64,000 bases of DNA from Rotaria socialis (taxonomy: Eukaryota > Rotifera > Eurotatoria > Philodinida > Philodinidae): positions 186,001 to 250,000 of the forward strand of contig CAJNYU010004514.1 of NCBI GenBank assembly GCA_905331475.1. Reading direction: 5' to 3'. The position numbers and the translations under genes were made by a program. Positions 23,964-37,116 of this stretch are shown here, one piece after another (the first letter of the stretch is position 1; each line of letters begins with the position of its first letter). Below the pieces are notes generated by a model. That model searched no databases. It saw only the letters and a program-made list of their open reading frames with translations, and had not been told where the DNA came from.

Positions 23964-26404
23964 AAAGAAAATTTATTTTTATTTTAGTTTCATGTAAGGT
24001 TCTGAAATTTAGTTAGGATCAGCATGTAAGATGTAACAAGATTTTTAATTGATTTTTGACTTTTATATTGCTTAACTGTATGACATAGATATGTAAAGTA
24101 TATTCCAAGATTTTTACAAATAAAGATTATAGAAGCAAAAAAATATCAACACCGAGTAGTTTTTCTTCAATATTTCGAGTAAAATAAAGCTATTGCGAGT
24201 ATTTTGAACGAAGTTGTGAGCGTGCAAGAAATGAACATTTCCACTCATATGTGCATCCTGTTTTTTTTATTAGTTCGAAAGATTTAATTTTTTCATGCAT
24301 GATGATGCCATTCTTTTTTTTTAACAAAATAAATTTTTGATAACATGGCATATGCTTCTATTCTAACAAAACAAAAGTACGACCCATGCAGTTTTTCCCA
24401 CAATATTTTTCTATAAAAACTAATTTAACTTCTATTTTACGAGCAAATCCCTGTAAATATTTTTAACAATGCTACTAAGTAAAATATTCAAAAATACTTC
24501 CTTGAATTTATTGGCAGTCAAACTTCTACTGCATCTGTGATAGTCAATTTTGAAACTATACGATTTTATTCTAAGATGACCATCTGTTGTATGCTTCAAT
24601 GTTCACAATTGTATGCGAGTATTTTCGTAAAGCAAACTGCAAATATATTATAGTACTATTTCTTCTGTTGAGTAATAATGCTGCATTAATGATATCCAAA
24701 TTTATCTTATCCGTGTTAATTTACTATTCACTGAGATAATCTAATATGGTCCCTCGATATGTAAGCTTCTCAAGAGACAACTAAAATCACAGGAGAAACT
24801 CATTTTGAGCCATCCGGATGGCTAGTAGTAGACTGACACTGATAGGATAAATTGAAATCGCCAGGAATGGATCGGAATGAATAAGAATTCCATGAAATAA
24901 TTGAATGAGCTTTTTCTCCCTGGACTAGAGCAAATGCACAACAGAAATGGATTTGTTTAGGAATACATTTCAATTTGCTGCCATGCAGCAGGCAAAGATC
25001 AGAAACAAATGTTTTCGAATAAATTGCATGGCATTTTCCGATTTCTTCCTAAGGACAGAGACTCTTTCATATTATGGAACAGTGTTGATGTGATTAGAAT
25101 CTATTTAAAAGAATCGTTTTTACGAATATTTAGTACAACATTTATTGTTTTAAAATCTGCATTAAGAACAGCTAAGGATAGGATCGAAACCAGTGCAAGT
25201 GAATAAAAAAAATAGTTAGATACAAATTGTAAAATTTCTATCTATTAATCTAGTCAAAATTTTTAATAACTATATTTTATTAGGCTCTCTGAAATGCTCA
25301 ATGACAGCTCTAGCTATGGATAGCTCCTCATTTATAAAACATTAATCGATGTACACAATTGATAAGTATATATTTTTTATAAATTAATTTTTTCAAGACA
25401 CGGCGATAAATTCATCGAATGAAAAGTCTACTCTTCTATCTTATTGGTTTTAATGTTAGCTATGAGCAGAGGTATTACTAACACTTACTACGCTTGAAAA
25501 TAGAAATTAAATCAACTGTCATACCTAAAATAGCGCTAGTATTTAAAAACGTTTCCTTGAACAAATGAATGATCGTTGTTGGATATTTCTATCTGATACT
25601 CTATCTAAAATGTAAGTAGAATTCTTTTTCCTTTACATTTCAACGAAAAATAAAAATATGTAGCTATCAATCAACTGATATATATTGTGACATGCTTCCT
25701 TGACATATTGATTGTAAGAGATTCATAAATTATACTTTATTTGTACCATATAATTTTACTTGTATGTTGAATGGCGATTTTAGTTATCCTTTGGAAAGGA
25801 ATATTTTTCAAAGAAATCAAAACAATATAGATTTGCGCTATTCTATAACTATATTGTTAAAATAAATATCTGTCCATGCATCCTAAATAGTTGGCACAAA
25901 TGATCCATGAACGAAATTTTAGCATCGAAAAGAAACAAAATAAGAGCAATCGCTATTGTTCTAAGTTGTAAAAATTCATTTAAGAAAGAAGAAGCGCTAG
26001 AAAATTTTCTCTTCTACGCGATAAAACTAAAAATTGATTAATATTTCAATTAAAAACCAATTAGCTTTCATTTCGTAGTGTGCGAGTTATTTCTAGTTAT
26101 GAAAATATTTGCCTAGTTATCGTTTATCGTAGGTATTATGACGGAAGAACGCCATCGATGATGACATTGAAATAAAGCAATCAGAATGAAAAAAAATATG
26201 AGTTTGCAGAAGATGCAAAGAATATTTTAAATATACATGAGGCCTTCATTCGACTATTCGAATCATCGAACCAGCTGTGCTCTCTTTCATTCTTTCTATA
26301 AATGCGTTTATCGTTTGACTACTGTGAGGATGAAAAGTCATATTTTCTTTTTTTTCCACTGCACTCTTCCCTTTTCTTTTACAGTACAGAGATAGACGAA
26401 AGTT
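23964..26404. other. Intergenic, no gene recognised
   Basis: About 2.4 kb of AT-rich DNA. The only open frame over 60 codons (25009-25206, plus) has no recognisable domain. A TATAAAT at 26297-26303 lies about 100 bases upstream of the next start codon and could be its TATA box. Confidence 0.45.
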
Positions 26405-27095
26405 ATGCGATTTTATCCTCTTTTGCTATTCTTCTTCTCTCATCATCAATTTACTTCTATCACCATTGTTTCTTCCGTTCATGATTATGACTATTTTAAT
26501 CAAAAGAATTCTTCAATTAAGATTGACCTTTATCAATGTGATACTCACAATGAAAAATTTACAACAATTGCAAATACTATTGATACAATAGGAAATAATT
26601 TAACGAATTCTTGTAACGTCAGTTGTTGTGTATCGAATAGAATAAATGAAACAAGTATACATGTATTAACATGAAATATTTATCAAATTTTGCTCTGTTT
26701 TGTTTTGTTCAGACTCTTCAAATACCTGCCAAGTAACGGTTCAATCTCTTACAGGTCTTTGTCTTAGTCGTCTCTGCTATTCGAATGATTGTTATCATTA
26801 CTCATCATTGCTCAACAATACTTATAATAACAAAACTGAGAATAAAACAACAATTATAGATCAAATTCGTTCTTTATTTTCTTACATTCGTTGGTCTGCA
26901 CTTATCGATGAGGCCCAAACAAAATGGTCTACATGGATAAAGAGTACTGGTTTAACGATACGTGATACGATTTTAGTTATCTTATCCATCGTAAATGTAA
27001 CTTTAACACTTACGGCAATAATTGTAGTCATGAACTCAATTCGACAAGCAAAATTAATAGACAGTAGAAAATCATATCGTTATACACTACTATGA
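26405..27095 (+). CDS. Orphan type I membrane glycoprotein, Cys-rich ectodomain
   Basis: Exons 26405-26654 and 26713-27095 join in frame to 210 residues. A hydrophobic N-terminus (MRFYPLLLFFFS) can serve as a signal peptide. The ectodomain carries about nine cysteines, including SCNVSCC and LCLSRLCYSNDC, and many N-glycosylation sequons (NSS, NLT, NVS, NET, NNT, NKT). A single strong transmembrane helix follows (TILVILSIVNVTLTLTAIIV), then a basic tail of about 20 residues. I do not recognise the family. The splice (GAA ACA A / AC TCT) was chosen because it keeps the frame and uses GTATAC and TTCAG; another donor nearby is possible. It might be a lineage-specific surface receptor or adhesion molecule. 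Confidence 0.6.
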
Positions 27096-27186
27096 TTCAT
27101 GCATATTGTCATTTTTTTAAAATAAAGATCAGATTTAGGAGAAAACTACATTCTATTGAAAAATACTTGTTAATAAGGTAAAACAG

Positions 27187-28787
27187 TCAATTTTTTCCAT
27201 CACATGTATCAATTAATTTACAATGACGCTCGTTTGTCATTGCTTGAAGACATTCTAAAATATTTTTAGCTACAGCATCAATTGTTGATGGAGCTTTATC
27301 CGTGCCCGTTTCTGTTTTGACCCAACCAGGATGACGAAGGGAAAAACAGATTTTTTTCCTGTCAAGATCTTTACCCATACATATTGTTAACATATTTAAT
27401 GCTGCCTAGAATAAGAATTGACAACAAAAACACTATATTGCAGAATGAAAACTCACTTTACTACATTGATAATCATAATCATAATAATAAAGAAGACTTT
27501 TCGCTAATTCAAGCGATGAAATAATTGACAAAATATTAACTACTGATGATTGTTTTAAATCCGGTTGTTTAAGTTGTAATGCAGATTTTTCAAGAAGCGA
27601 TAAAAAAAGCCTACAAAAAAAAGAGTATTAATAAAACGATTTCAAATCAGCTAAATGTCTCGCTACCTTAAAATAGATGAAGTACTTAGAATAGTCTATT
27701 TGAGATGTAATTTTCAGAAATGTTGTCTTTCATCCGCAATTGTTCTAGAAACGCTATCAGTGCCAATGAATATCGAGCTTCTAACTTATTGATAATCCAT
27801 TTAAATGTCTAACGAGAGTCTCTACATCTTCGTAACTACAGTGTAGGGTGAGTTGGTAATAATTTCTGAATTAGATTGAACATCTACACAGATAGATATT
27901 TATTAGAAAAGAATTTGGGTAAAAATTAGACGAAAAATAGATCAAAGAATGACTAAAACCAAATAATTTCAATCGGTGTTGATCGCTTTTGGCTTATTGA
28001 TTTTCCATCATGATATAAGAAAAAAATCTGCAGCCGCTTGTCATCCGCTTCCATTGATTATAATCTGAATTAATCTAAAGAATCAAGATCACTTTGATCC
28101 ATTGATTAATTCTGACTTAAAAAAAACGAGCAAAGGTGTCTGCTTACAATATGTTTTCAATAATTTTTCAATCAATTGTCATTAAATTGTGACTGTAATT
28201 ATTTTACGTGAATTGTGGTAAGAAAATGAATCATAGCTATTGATAAAAACACTCACTCACATACAATTTCATGTTCGAAGTTTTTTCAACTGAAATTCGT
28301 TTAATATACTTTAGTAACTTTTCATGGTTCAATAACATTTTGTCGATATGTTTCCATCATATCTTTCTCATTGACAGTTGACAAACGTAGCTTAACTGCG
28401 ACACCTGTATTATTAATTAAATAATTCAGATCTTTCCCATTTAATGTTTGCTTGACTTATTCAACTACTTTTCTAACGCTTGTGTCGTCGGTAATGTCCA
28501 TTGATTTAAATAAAATAAAATATCATTTGTATTATATATTCAGAAAATTTGGCTAACCAAGTTGAACAGGAATAATTTTTTCTGAATTTTCCTTAGTCAC
28601 AGCAAATAATTCTTTAATTAAGACAGATGTGTAACTATATGTTTATTTTCAAAATATAGGATATTACTTCAGATCGATCACTTTGACAATAGGTAGCAAA
28701 GAGATGATCAACTGTAGATGCCAGCAATTGCCTAACGAATCCGTAACTGACGCCTCGATTAGCTCCAGTAATTACAAAAATTTTCAT
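27187..28787 (-). pseudogene. Short-chain dehydrogenase/reductase, decayed copy 1
   Basis: Minus-strand pieces line up in order with an SDR of the carbonyl-reductase/sniffer type. From 28787: MKIFVITGANRGVSYGFVRQLL (Rossmann start, with Ser where the motif needs Gly), then QLxITDDTSV, LNYLINNTGV (the NNAG site with Thr for Ala), TYRQNVIEP. Further down come VNILSIISSLE, the catalytic YQCSK at about 27480 and the tail CFSLRHPGWVKTETG. Two in-frame stops lie in the middle (TAA after VRKVVE near 28456, TGA after NVIEP near 28325), and the join into LSLLEKS needs a one-base shift in a T run. The C-terminal part from 27620 on is well kept. I call it a pseudogene, recent enough that all parts are readable. 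The parental enzyme would reduce a carbonyl with NADPH in the cytosol. Confidence 0.72.
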
Positions 28788-28934
28788 TTCAATAATTGAT
28801 TTTCTAAAACAAGCATTCGTTCTTAATTGAAATAAAACAATATCTATTTTTTTCATGTATATTTTAATTTATAAAATCCCACTTCACATTATACAAAATA
28901 GATTTAAAATACGTTTTAAATTTATATAGGAGTT

Positions 28935-29653
28935 TTATAAAAATGGAAGTACATCACATTTACTACCACTAGTAAAATCAATTAATTTTCCATAATGTTC
29001 ATTTTTCATACTTGTTATACAGTTAACACTAGTTTTAGCTGCCTCATCCATATTCAATAATGCTCTTTTTCCACGCATATCGATTTTAATCTATTGTTAG
29101 TGACGACATCGTTGTTAATACCGGTTTGAAGAACATTTCGTTCGCCATTAATATTTTTTTCTATGCGACGTAAACATGCCTGAATATGACAAATAAAAAC
29201 GTTTGCGTAAATTAATACTGATAAGAAAAAACAATATTTATATGCATAATTTTATAACTCGGCATGGCCCAATAACATTATTTTTGTACGTATCGAGCAT
29301 ATATCTTCCTTCAAATCATGGAATTTGAAAATCTGACTTGCATCAGTATTACTTATTAAACAATTTAGGTTTAGATCGTTTCCTAATGTCTTTCTGACTC
29401 CAGCTATTGAGTTTTTAACACTTTCATTATCACAAAGATCTGAAAATGTTTAGATTCCGACAGTTTTCTTTTCTCCGCTATCTAGAAACAATAACCAATA
29501 TATATATTTCCTTAAAATATTAAATGCAACAATTATGGCTTCAGATTTGGGATCATCACAATAACCAGCAATAATAAATTCAACATTCGACGAATGTGAG
29601 AGCAAATGCTTCATAATGTCTCTATTGCTTCCTGCAGCAAAAACACTTGTCAT
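28935..29653 (-). pseudogene. Short-chain dehydrogenase/reductase, decayed copy 2
   Basis: A second, more eroded SDR lies directly upstream of copy 1 on the same strand. Readable pieces are SVFAAGSNRDIMKHLLSHSS (29653, a damaged Rossmann start where TGANRG is expected), AGYCDDPKSEA, then SVKNSIAGVRKTLGND with LNCLISNTDAS (about 29310-29440), and a tail VNCITSMKNEHYGKLIDFTS ending at 28935. The tail parallels the ECLQAMTNERHCKLID tail of copy 1, which shows the two are related. The segment with the catalytic Tyr and Lys is not recognisable, and the pieces are in different frames. The arrangement suggests a tandem duplication followed by decay of both copies. Confidence 0.65.
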
Positions 29654-31506
29654 TGTAAACTGGTAATATTAAAAAAGAAGAATATAAGTTTGATGTTTAT
29701 ACCAATGAGTGTAATGTATGTATACCAGTTTTTTTTCTACTATCACTAGTGTAAATCGTTGAAAGCTGACTTTAACATAATGCGATCAGTCGAAAAGTAA
29801 AACTTATTTTCAACTTTGCAAAATAAAACAAACGATACGACTTACAGCCATTCTTTTTACAGTGATTTGAGTATTAAATACATCGAGAGCACGTAAAAAT
29901 ATGACCCTCACAATTTTTAGTTATTAAAAATATTGTCCAATACTTTCATGTACTGTAAAGCAACAGTATATTTATATTAGCGAACAATAATGCGTACTTT
30001 TTAAATTCAATCACTGAGCAGAGCGAAGAAAAACGAATCACTGATGTTGAAACCTATTTTTTCAGTAGCATCGAGCACATACTCACAACACCCATTCTTA
30101 AATGAAAATTATAACGACTAGCTCAAATAGTATGACACCTGTTCTTTAGGGAAGAGTAGCCGTAAGAAATGAGTTTTAATGAGTACTAATAATGAGAATA
30201 CCAATATAATACTTTCAATGCATCGAGTGAGGCTTTAAAAAAAATTGGATATACTTTGCTACGCCGTACAAATGTCACACTAGCTTGATAGACTCCTGCC
30301 ATTTTTGTTTCATATGGCATTACATACATATCTAATGATGATAGCAATGCGTTATGAAAAGCTCGTATCCATTATTTAAAAATATTCGCATTGAAGGTAT
30401 GTCTCACACAAAACTAATTCATTTTTATTTTCATGCTACTTTCAAACAGTAAAACTATTTATCAAAGAAAAAAAAACTAGGTTTTGAATTAGTTAGTAAG
30501 TTTAACTCATCAAAGTGCTAATTGCACAGTACGAGAAGCCAAAAATCTTAATTTTGTTTCTATGTCGTAAATAGACTACTAATAAAAGTGAGTTCGACAT
30601 AAAAGAAATGCCAATAATTTTCTTTGAAGCAAGTTAAACTTTGAATATTGATACATTAACATAGGAGAAAATCTGCTCGAATCTATTGTCAAGTGATGTT
30701 AATATAGTCATTGATTATCTAGAAAAAGTAAACTTAACATTCCATGCTACTGTATAATAATATAAACAGTCAAATAGATTCAAATCAAACAACAATATAA
30801 AAGTGTTCCGACCAACACAAGTACATACAGAAAGAACATGTTTCAATTTTGATTATACTACATAAGTATATTTGGACGCACATAGAAATATAACATAACT
30901 TTAAAAAGCTTTATCGAAAAAAGGCTAGCATACTAAATTCAGAAGAAATACATCAATCCAATTATTTTACAATATTAATTTAAAAAGAAGAATTTTTTTT
31001 CTAACGATCCTTCCGTCCTTATCTTTAGACATTACAGTTATTATTTTCTTTCTCAATATAACATTACACTAAAACAAAAACAGACGACTGAAGTTTATAT
31101 TCGAAAATATTATGACTCACTATGTGCTTCATATAAGGCTTATCGTCCATAAAGATATTTAGATATCTAAGGTTTTCTGTACACATTTTTAATATACACG
31201 TTTAGATTTTTATACGTGAGTAAGCAATAATTAAAATCAGTATATCAAACAAGTCACAGTTGAAGAACTATTTGACTATGTAAAATGATAAATATCGACA
31301 AGTCATCAACAGAAATTGAACGTTGCGTGAAAAATAAAATCATTTTGTAATTCTTTTCATTGAAACTTGGTTTGAATCCATGCGAAATATTCCTCGTCTT
31401 GTGAATAAAAATCAGAGAAATAAAAAGAAAATATATTGTCAGTTTCTATTAATCATAACAACAGGTAGGAACAACAAATAGTAGATATTTATATTTTTAT
31501 GTATAA
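29654..31506. other. Intergenic, no gene recognised
   Basis: About 1.85 kb of AT-rich DNA with no open frame worth reporting, no clear repeat and no RNA gene recognised. Confidence 0.5.
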
Positions 31507-32964
31507 TCATTGATCAAAACGTGTTCTGCGTTTTTCACCACCCATATCAGAATTATTTGATGACCCAACACCAAGTTGATCAATCTTTTTAACACCTGGT
31601 GTAAAACCAATCTGAAAATAAACTTAATTTATATAAAAACAAATTTATTTTCAAGAACAAATCAATATACTTTTGTGCGCTCTTTTCGTTCTTTTTCTCT
31701 TCGATCAATTTCAAGTTTTTGTGCTTTACCTAAATAAACCTTATTTTCAAGTCAATTTGATTTCAAATAAATAGCTATTCATACTTAGTTCTTCATAATA
31801 AGATTCTTTACCCCACCAATGTGGATCATATAATTCCTAAAAAAATATAAGAAAAAAACTTAAGGATGCAATTTAAAATATAATATACCTGTGGAAAATT
31901 TGTTCCTATTTCATCAATGTCCAAGTGTGAAATCATTTTCTCATACATGCTAAAACAAATGAGAAATAATAATGAAAGAAAAATAAAAATAAAAGAAAGT
32001 TAATTTTTCAATACCATGGATTTCGAAAATCTTTTAATTCTTGTATACGGACATTTTGATCAACACCTGTTTTTTTAAATTTTTTATAATATTCTTCAAA
32101 TTTTTTCTATGCAAAAACAAATGAATAAATATTAGTTTATTTACTGTATTAAAAAATAATTTACTTCAAGTCTAGGTGGACAATTTGTATTTGGTTCTGA
32201 TGGTATACGGATATCAACATCTTCAGGAAATATTAATGGATAATCTAATAAAATAAATGTACAATAGAAAAACAGCAAATCATGCTTTAAATCACTTCCA
32301 AATGATCTCTTACTAGGCGTTAAATCGTTACGAGACGCTGGTGATGATTCTTCTTGTTTGAACTATGAATAAAAAAATTAATTAATAGAATACTAAGATC
32401 AGGAATGCATACGGGTGTAACATTCAAAAGGTCAGAAGTAACTATCGTTTGTTCATTGCATGTGGGTGTTTTAGTTTGAACAAAATCTGATTCTCCAATA
32501 CGCTGCAATATAACTGGACTATTAGAATTTGAAGGATCATCCTCTGTATATGGTATTTCAATATTTTCTTCTTCCTCGTCGTCCGTATGTTCTTCATCGT
32601 CAGATTCTGGTTCGTAATTAACCAATGAAGACTTATCTAGTAAATAAAAGAATAAGATTTTATTTATTTTTATTATGAAAAAAATATTCTTCGATTAGAA
32701 TTACATACTTTTCGTAAAAGAAGGTTTATGCGTTGTTATAGGCTTTCTAGTGACTGTAGTTAGAATAGTTGTTGAATCTGGTGTTGAACTTTTTGATTGC
32801 GTCGGTTCATGAATATCTTCATCATCTGAATCCGATATATCTCCACTACCAATACCAATATCAAGTATAACACTTGATGTTGCTGGTACAGAAGAAGAAG
32901 ACGATTCATTTGGTGCTAGATCAATATCCATAGAATTATTCGGTGTTATTTCTTCATCAGACAT
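31507..32964 (-). CDS. SAP30BP: SAP30-binding protein (HCNGP-like)
   Basis: Nine exons join in frame to 325 residues (32964-32709, 32636-32413, 32362-32314, 32244-32165, 32106-32015, 31949-31889, 31836-31785, 31729-31671, 31611-31507). The N-terminal third is low-complexity and acidic (SDSDDEDIHE, DDEEHTDDEEEEN). The conserved HCNGP block follows: PRLEKKFEEYYKKFKKTG, QELKDFRNPCMYEKMI, DEIGTNFPQELYDPHWW, SYYEELSKAQKLEIDRREK, ERTKIGFTPG, and a basic end KRRTRFDQ. SAP30BP is a nuclear protein linked to the SIN3-HDAC repressor complex and to splicing of short introns (established for the human protein), which would suit this intron-dense genome. Introns are all about 50-80 bases. The start codon faces that of the CNG gene 250 bases away. 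Confidence 0.9.
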
Positions 32965-33215
32965 GATATTAGTAAAACTTTCAACTATAATAAGAAACTA
33001 ATATAATTCGAATACCTTTTTTGCTCTTTTGCTGCAATTACTTCATTCTATTCTATTGCTTATTTCACAATTCCAATCATATTTTATTCAAAGCGACATC
33101 TACTCTGTATCTTTATGGTGGCTAATCATAGACGACGAGTGCGATTGTTGCAATCTGATGGTGCCCGAATTCATTTATACTTTAATCGTATGATAATACT
33201 TTTTAAAGAAAAATA
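32965..33215. promoter_or_regulatory. Divergent promoter region between SAP30BP and the CNG channel gene
   Basis: Only about 250 bases separate two start codons facing away from each other, so core promoter elements of both genes must overlap or adjoin unless 5' UTR introns exist. No TATA box was recognised. Confidence 0.45.
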
Positions 33216-36200
33216 ATGGCTCAACATATAATTTCAACTATAGAAACCAAACGACCTCATGCGTATGAAAATATGATAAATAGTTTTGACACCGATGGTG
33301 ATGTGAATGACATTACACTTGAACATCTCTCAAGTCCTGAGTTCAATCGTTAGTTATATATTTAGTTTTTGTTAGAAATAAAATAAAAGTAATTTCTTTA
33401 AAGAAAAAGACGAACGGGATCAAAAAATAAATAGATCAATTGCTAGAAGTTATAGCAAGTAAAAATGATTAAATCAATTATTTCCATTTTGCTTTGAACT
33501 TGATTTGATTCTAGTCACATTTATGAATCACTTTCATATGATATCCGTCGTCAATCTCAAATATCATTAATTAGTGTACAACTACGTAATTTACGTCGAA
33601 AATTCAGTGATCGTACCGATGCTATTAAAGAAATTATTCATCAACTACCAGATTATGCAGATAATGCCAGTAAGTATAACTAGAAATACTAATTATATTG
33701 ATTTTAAATTAAAAGTACTATGCTTTGCTTAAGATGGCAGTATTAGTGTACGTGAAGAAAAAGCGCAAGAGCAACCTCCTATCCGATCAGTATTTGCATC
33801 AGATAGCGTAAGTCAAGCTTCAACACCTAGTTTATTGCTAGAAGGCAATGGAATAAAACAACGCTTACAAAGAATCGTACGCCGTTGTCTACGAAAATCT
33901 GGTATTCGAAAACCGATTGATACAGATAGTAAGTTAACCATGAAAATAGATGAAAATATTCTACTAATCTGATAAGGTAATGCGCATTTAATTTGGCTGT
34001 TATTTGTCGCATTGGCATATCTATATAATTTTATATCGATACCCTTACGTATAGCATTTCCCATATGGAAAAAAGGAGAAACAAATATTTGGTTATGGAT
34101 GTTAATCGATTATTTATCTGACGTACTTTACTTAATCGATATATTTTTTGTTCAAACAAGAATTAAATATTTAGAAAATGGTCTTTGGATTGTATGTGAG
34201 ACAAAAAATTTATCATCATACGTTTCTATTTTGTAATTTTTCCATTGTTTTATTTTGTTTAGAAAAATTTTCGTTTAACTGCAATGAAATATTTTCATTC
34301 ACTACCATTCTTATTTGATTGTTTATCGCTTTTACCATTGGATTTTTTTTATTTTCTTTTCGGCTTTCATGCTATTTTTCGATTATTACGTTTACTTAAA
34401 ATACGTTCGTTAACAAATTTTTTTCGTTATTGTGATCGTTGGGTACAATCATTTTTTGCTAGTGTGCGACTTGTCAGAATTCTCGCATTGCTCCTCTATG
34501 TTATATTATCGGTACATGTATATGCATGTATTTATTTTCTTTTTTCAAATTATGAAATTCAACATGGTGTTGATAATACTTGGGTTTATAAAATAGAACA
34601 TCAACCACGTATGAGTGCATATTCGTATTCGTTTTATTATTGTTTTAAAATTGCATCTACCATTGGAAATATTCCAAGTCCGGAAACTGGACTTGAATAT
34701 TTATTTGTCATTGTTGGATATTTATTTGCACTGTTTATATTTGCCTTATTGATTGGACAAATTCGTGATGTATTTCAATCAATGAATCAAAGACGCTTAG
34801 CATATCAAAATAAAGTTGAACAAGTTATGCAGTATTTAACAAAATTTGAATTACCAAAAACTTTGCAAGATAGGGTTAGAAATTGGTTTCAGTATAATTG
34901 GGAAGATAGAAATACACTAGGTATGAACTATTTATATATGTATATATATGTATATATATATATATATGAAAAGAATTTTCACATCGACTTAAAATTTATT
35001 TCTTGTGAGTAGAAGATGATGATGCAACATTATCATTTTTACCTGCTACCCTTCAAACTGAACTTGCTATTAGTATTCATTATGATACTTTGTCAAAAGT
35101 GAAATTGTTTCAAGTAAGTTATCGTTTTGTTTCTTCCTATGTCTAAATGTTGTGAATATCTATTCATCTATGTACAGATTTGATATGTTTTGGTACGTAC
35201 ATCATACAGCTTTAGCTTGATTTTCTCTATATACTATTCTTGTTTTATGATATTAACATATTCTTTGAAGATGAAAACTAACTAGAATAAGCTGTGTAAA
35301 ATTAGTTTTAAGATCTAAGATTTGCCGCTCTAAAATAAATAAACTGATCAAAGTATGAATCGGTGATGGTACCGGCTCGGTTTGAAAAAATCACAAAATG
35401 ATCCCATCACTGGCACGAATGATTAGCTAAAATCTGATCATCAAACTGTCAAGGTGGTTTTAGCATTAAAATCTAATAAATTCAATTGTAATTTTAGCGT
35501 GACAAAAAAAACCCATACTAACTCACATTCATATTTTAGTACTTTGAGAGAAGAACAACATGTAGAAAATATTCTACGTTTATAGCACATAGCTTGATCA
35601 TTACAGTTACTAATAGATTTTTCTATTAAGATTGCAAAGTAATTATTTAGATTAAAATCATATGAACTTCTAATCACATTAGAAAATAAATGAACCAACA
35701 TATTTTTAATTAGCACATTTCTACTTATGCTAATCTAATTATAGAAGTAAATTATTTGCAAACCGAAAACAATGAATACATAAGCTAGTTTGAACTGTGC
35801 TTCAGTTGATTAAAAATTTTCTGAAAAAGAATTATGTGCATTCTATTTGCATGATATTCTATGTTGTGTCGATTACTGATTCTTATACAGAGAGAGAAAA
35901 ATTATATATCTGTTGATTACTTCAATAGGATTGCGAGAGAGCATTTCTTCATTCATTGGTACTTAAATTAAAACCAGCATTATTTTTACCAGGTGATTAT
36001 ATATGTAAAAAGGTAACTATACATATATATTTCTAAAAATGAATGAATCTAAAAATTTCCTAAGGGTGAAATTGGCCGAGAAATGTATATTGTTAATCAT
36101 GGAATTCTTGATGTTTTTATTGATGACAAACGTATAGCTGGTCTTGAAGATGGTGCAGTCTTCGGCGAAATTAGTTTGCTTGAAGTAGCCGGAGGTAACC

Positions 36201-37116
36201 GACGTACAGCTGATGTAAGTAGCTTCTTTTTGTTTTCGGTGCGAAGATTTGTAATATTTGATTTTATTAAAGGTTATTTCACGCGGTTTTTCAACATTAT
36301 TTACTTTACATAAAGCAGATTTAAATGAACAATTAAAAGATTTTCCAGAAGCTGGTAAAATTCTTCGTCGAAAAGCAAAGTACATACAATAGAGAAAAGA
36401 ATAGATCTAAATAAAATTTCTATCCTTTTATCTATTCAAGGATATTAATGAAAGGATCATCCAAACCAGAAGAGGAAGAAGCAGCTCATGATAATGAAGT
36501 TGTTCAAGCAGAACCAATTATTGTCGATCATCCACCAAAACCAGATCCTAGACTGCTCGATACGGTTTTGAAAGTAATTAATTGAAAAACAAAAAAAAGG
36601 TGCAATTTCTCATCATTAACATTTTGCGATATTTATCCATAGGCCGTTGGTACGAATTCAAAATTAGTGGAAGTATTAAACCGACCTCGACCAAGTTGTC
36701 TATATGAACCACTTTCAATAAAAGTTCCTGATATTACTATAAGTAAGTATATTACAGTTACTAATTGAATATTTCTCATCAAATATATAGTAGCAAAACG
36801 TAATGAACCAATTCGAACTTCTACTGAAAGTGATCAAAATATAAATCTTGTAATACCAACGTTAACAGTAACACCAGTTGATGCAACTACAGCACGAATT
36901 CAAACTCTTCGCCAAAGATTGTTTTCAATTCCATTACAGTAATTTTTCAAGTTTTTTCTTTTTTTTAATACTATTGGACACATCATTGTTACTTTCTTTA
37001 GAAATCTACCATCAGCTATGCAATATTTAAACGAAGAGGACGATTTACTGATTAATCGTACGCTACCAACATCAGAAACAACTGTAACATTAGTGTTTGA
37101 TGATGACCTTGTTTAA
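33216..37116 (+). CDS. CNGB: Cyclic nucleotide-gated cation channel subunit (CNGB-like)
   Basis: Fourteen exons join in frame to about 782 residues. Exons: 33216-33348, 33404-33458, 33515-33669, 33734-33928, 33977-34191, 34263-34920, 35013-35113, 35929-36012, 36065-36214, 36273-36379, 36441-36573, 36643-36742, 36791-36938, 37002-37116. Six membrane segments run from [17 protein letters not shown] to the S6 [16 protein letters not shown]. The S4-like stretch is [20 protein letters not shown]. The pore has STIGNIPSP, where CNGA has Glu after TIG and CNGB has Gly, so the acidic filter residue is absent. A C-linker ([18 protein letters not shown]) leads to the cyclic-nucleotide-binding domain: [13 protein letters not shown], the phosphate cassette [19 protein letters not shown] and its Arg. 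CNGB subunits act in heteromers with CNGA at sensory membranes. The intron at 35114-35928 is unusually long. The tail after 36441 is not conserved. Confidence 0.92.
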
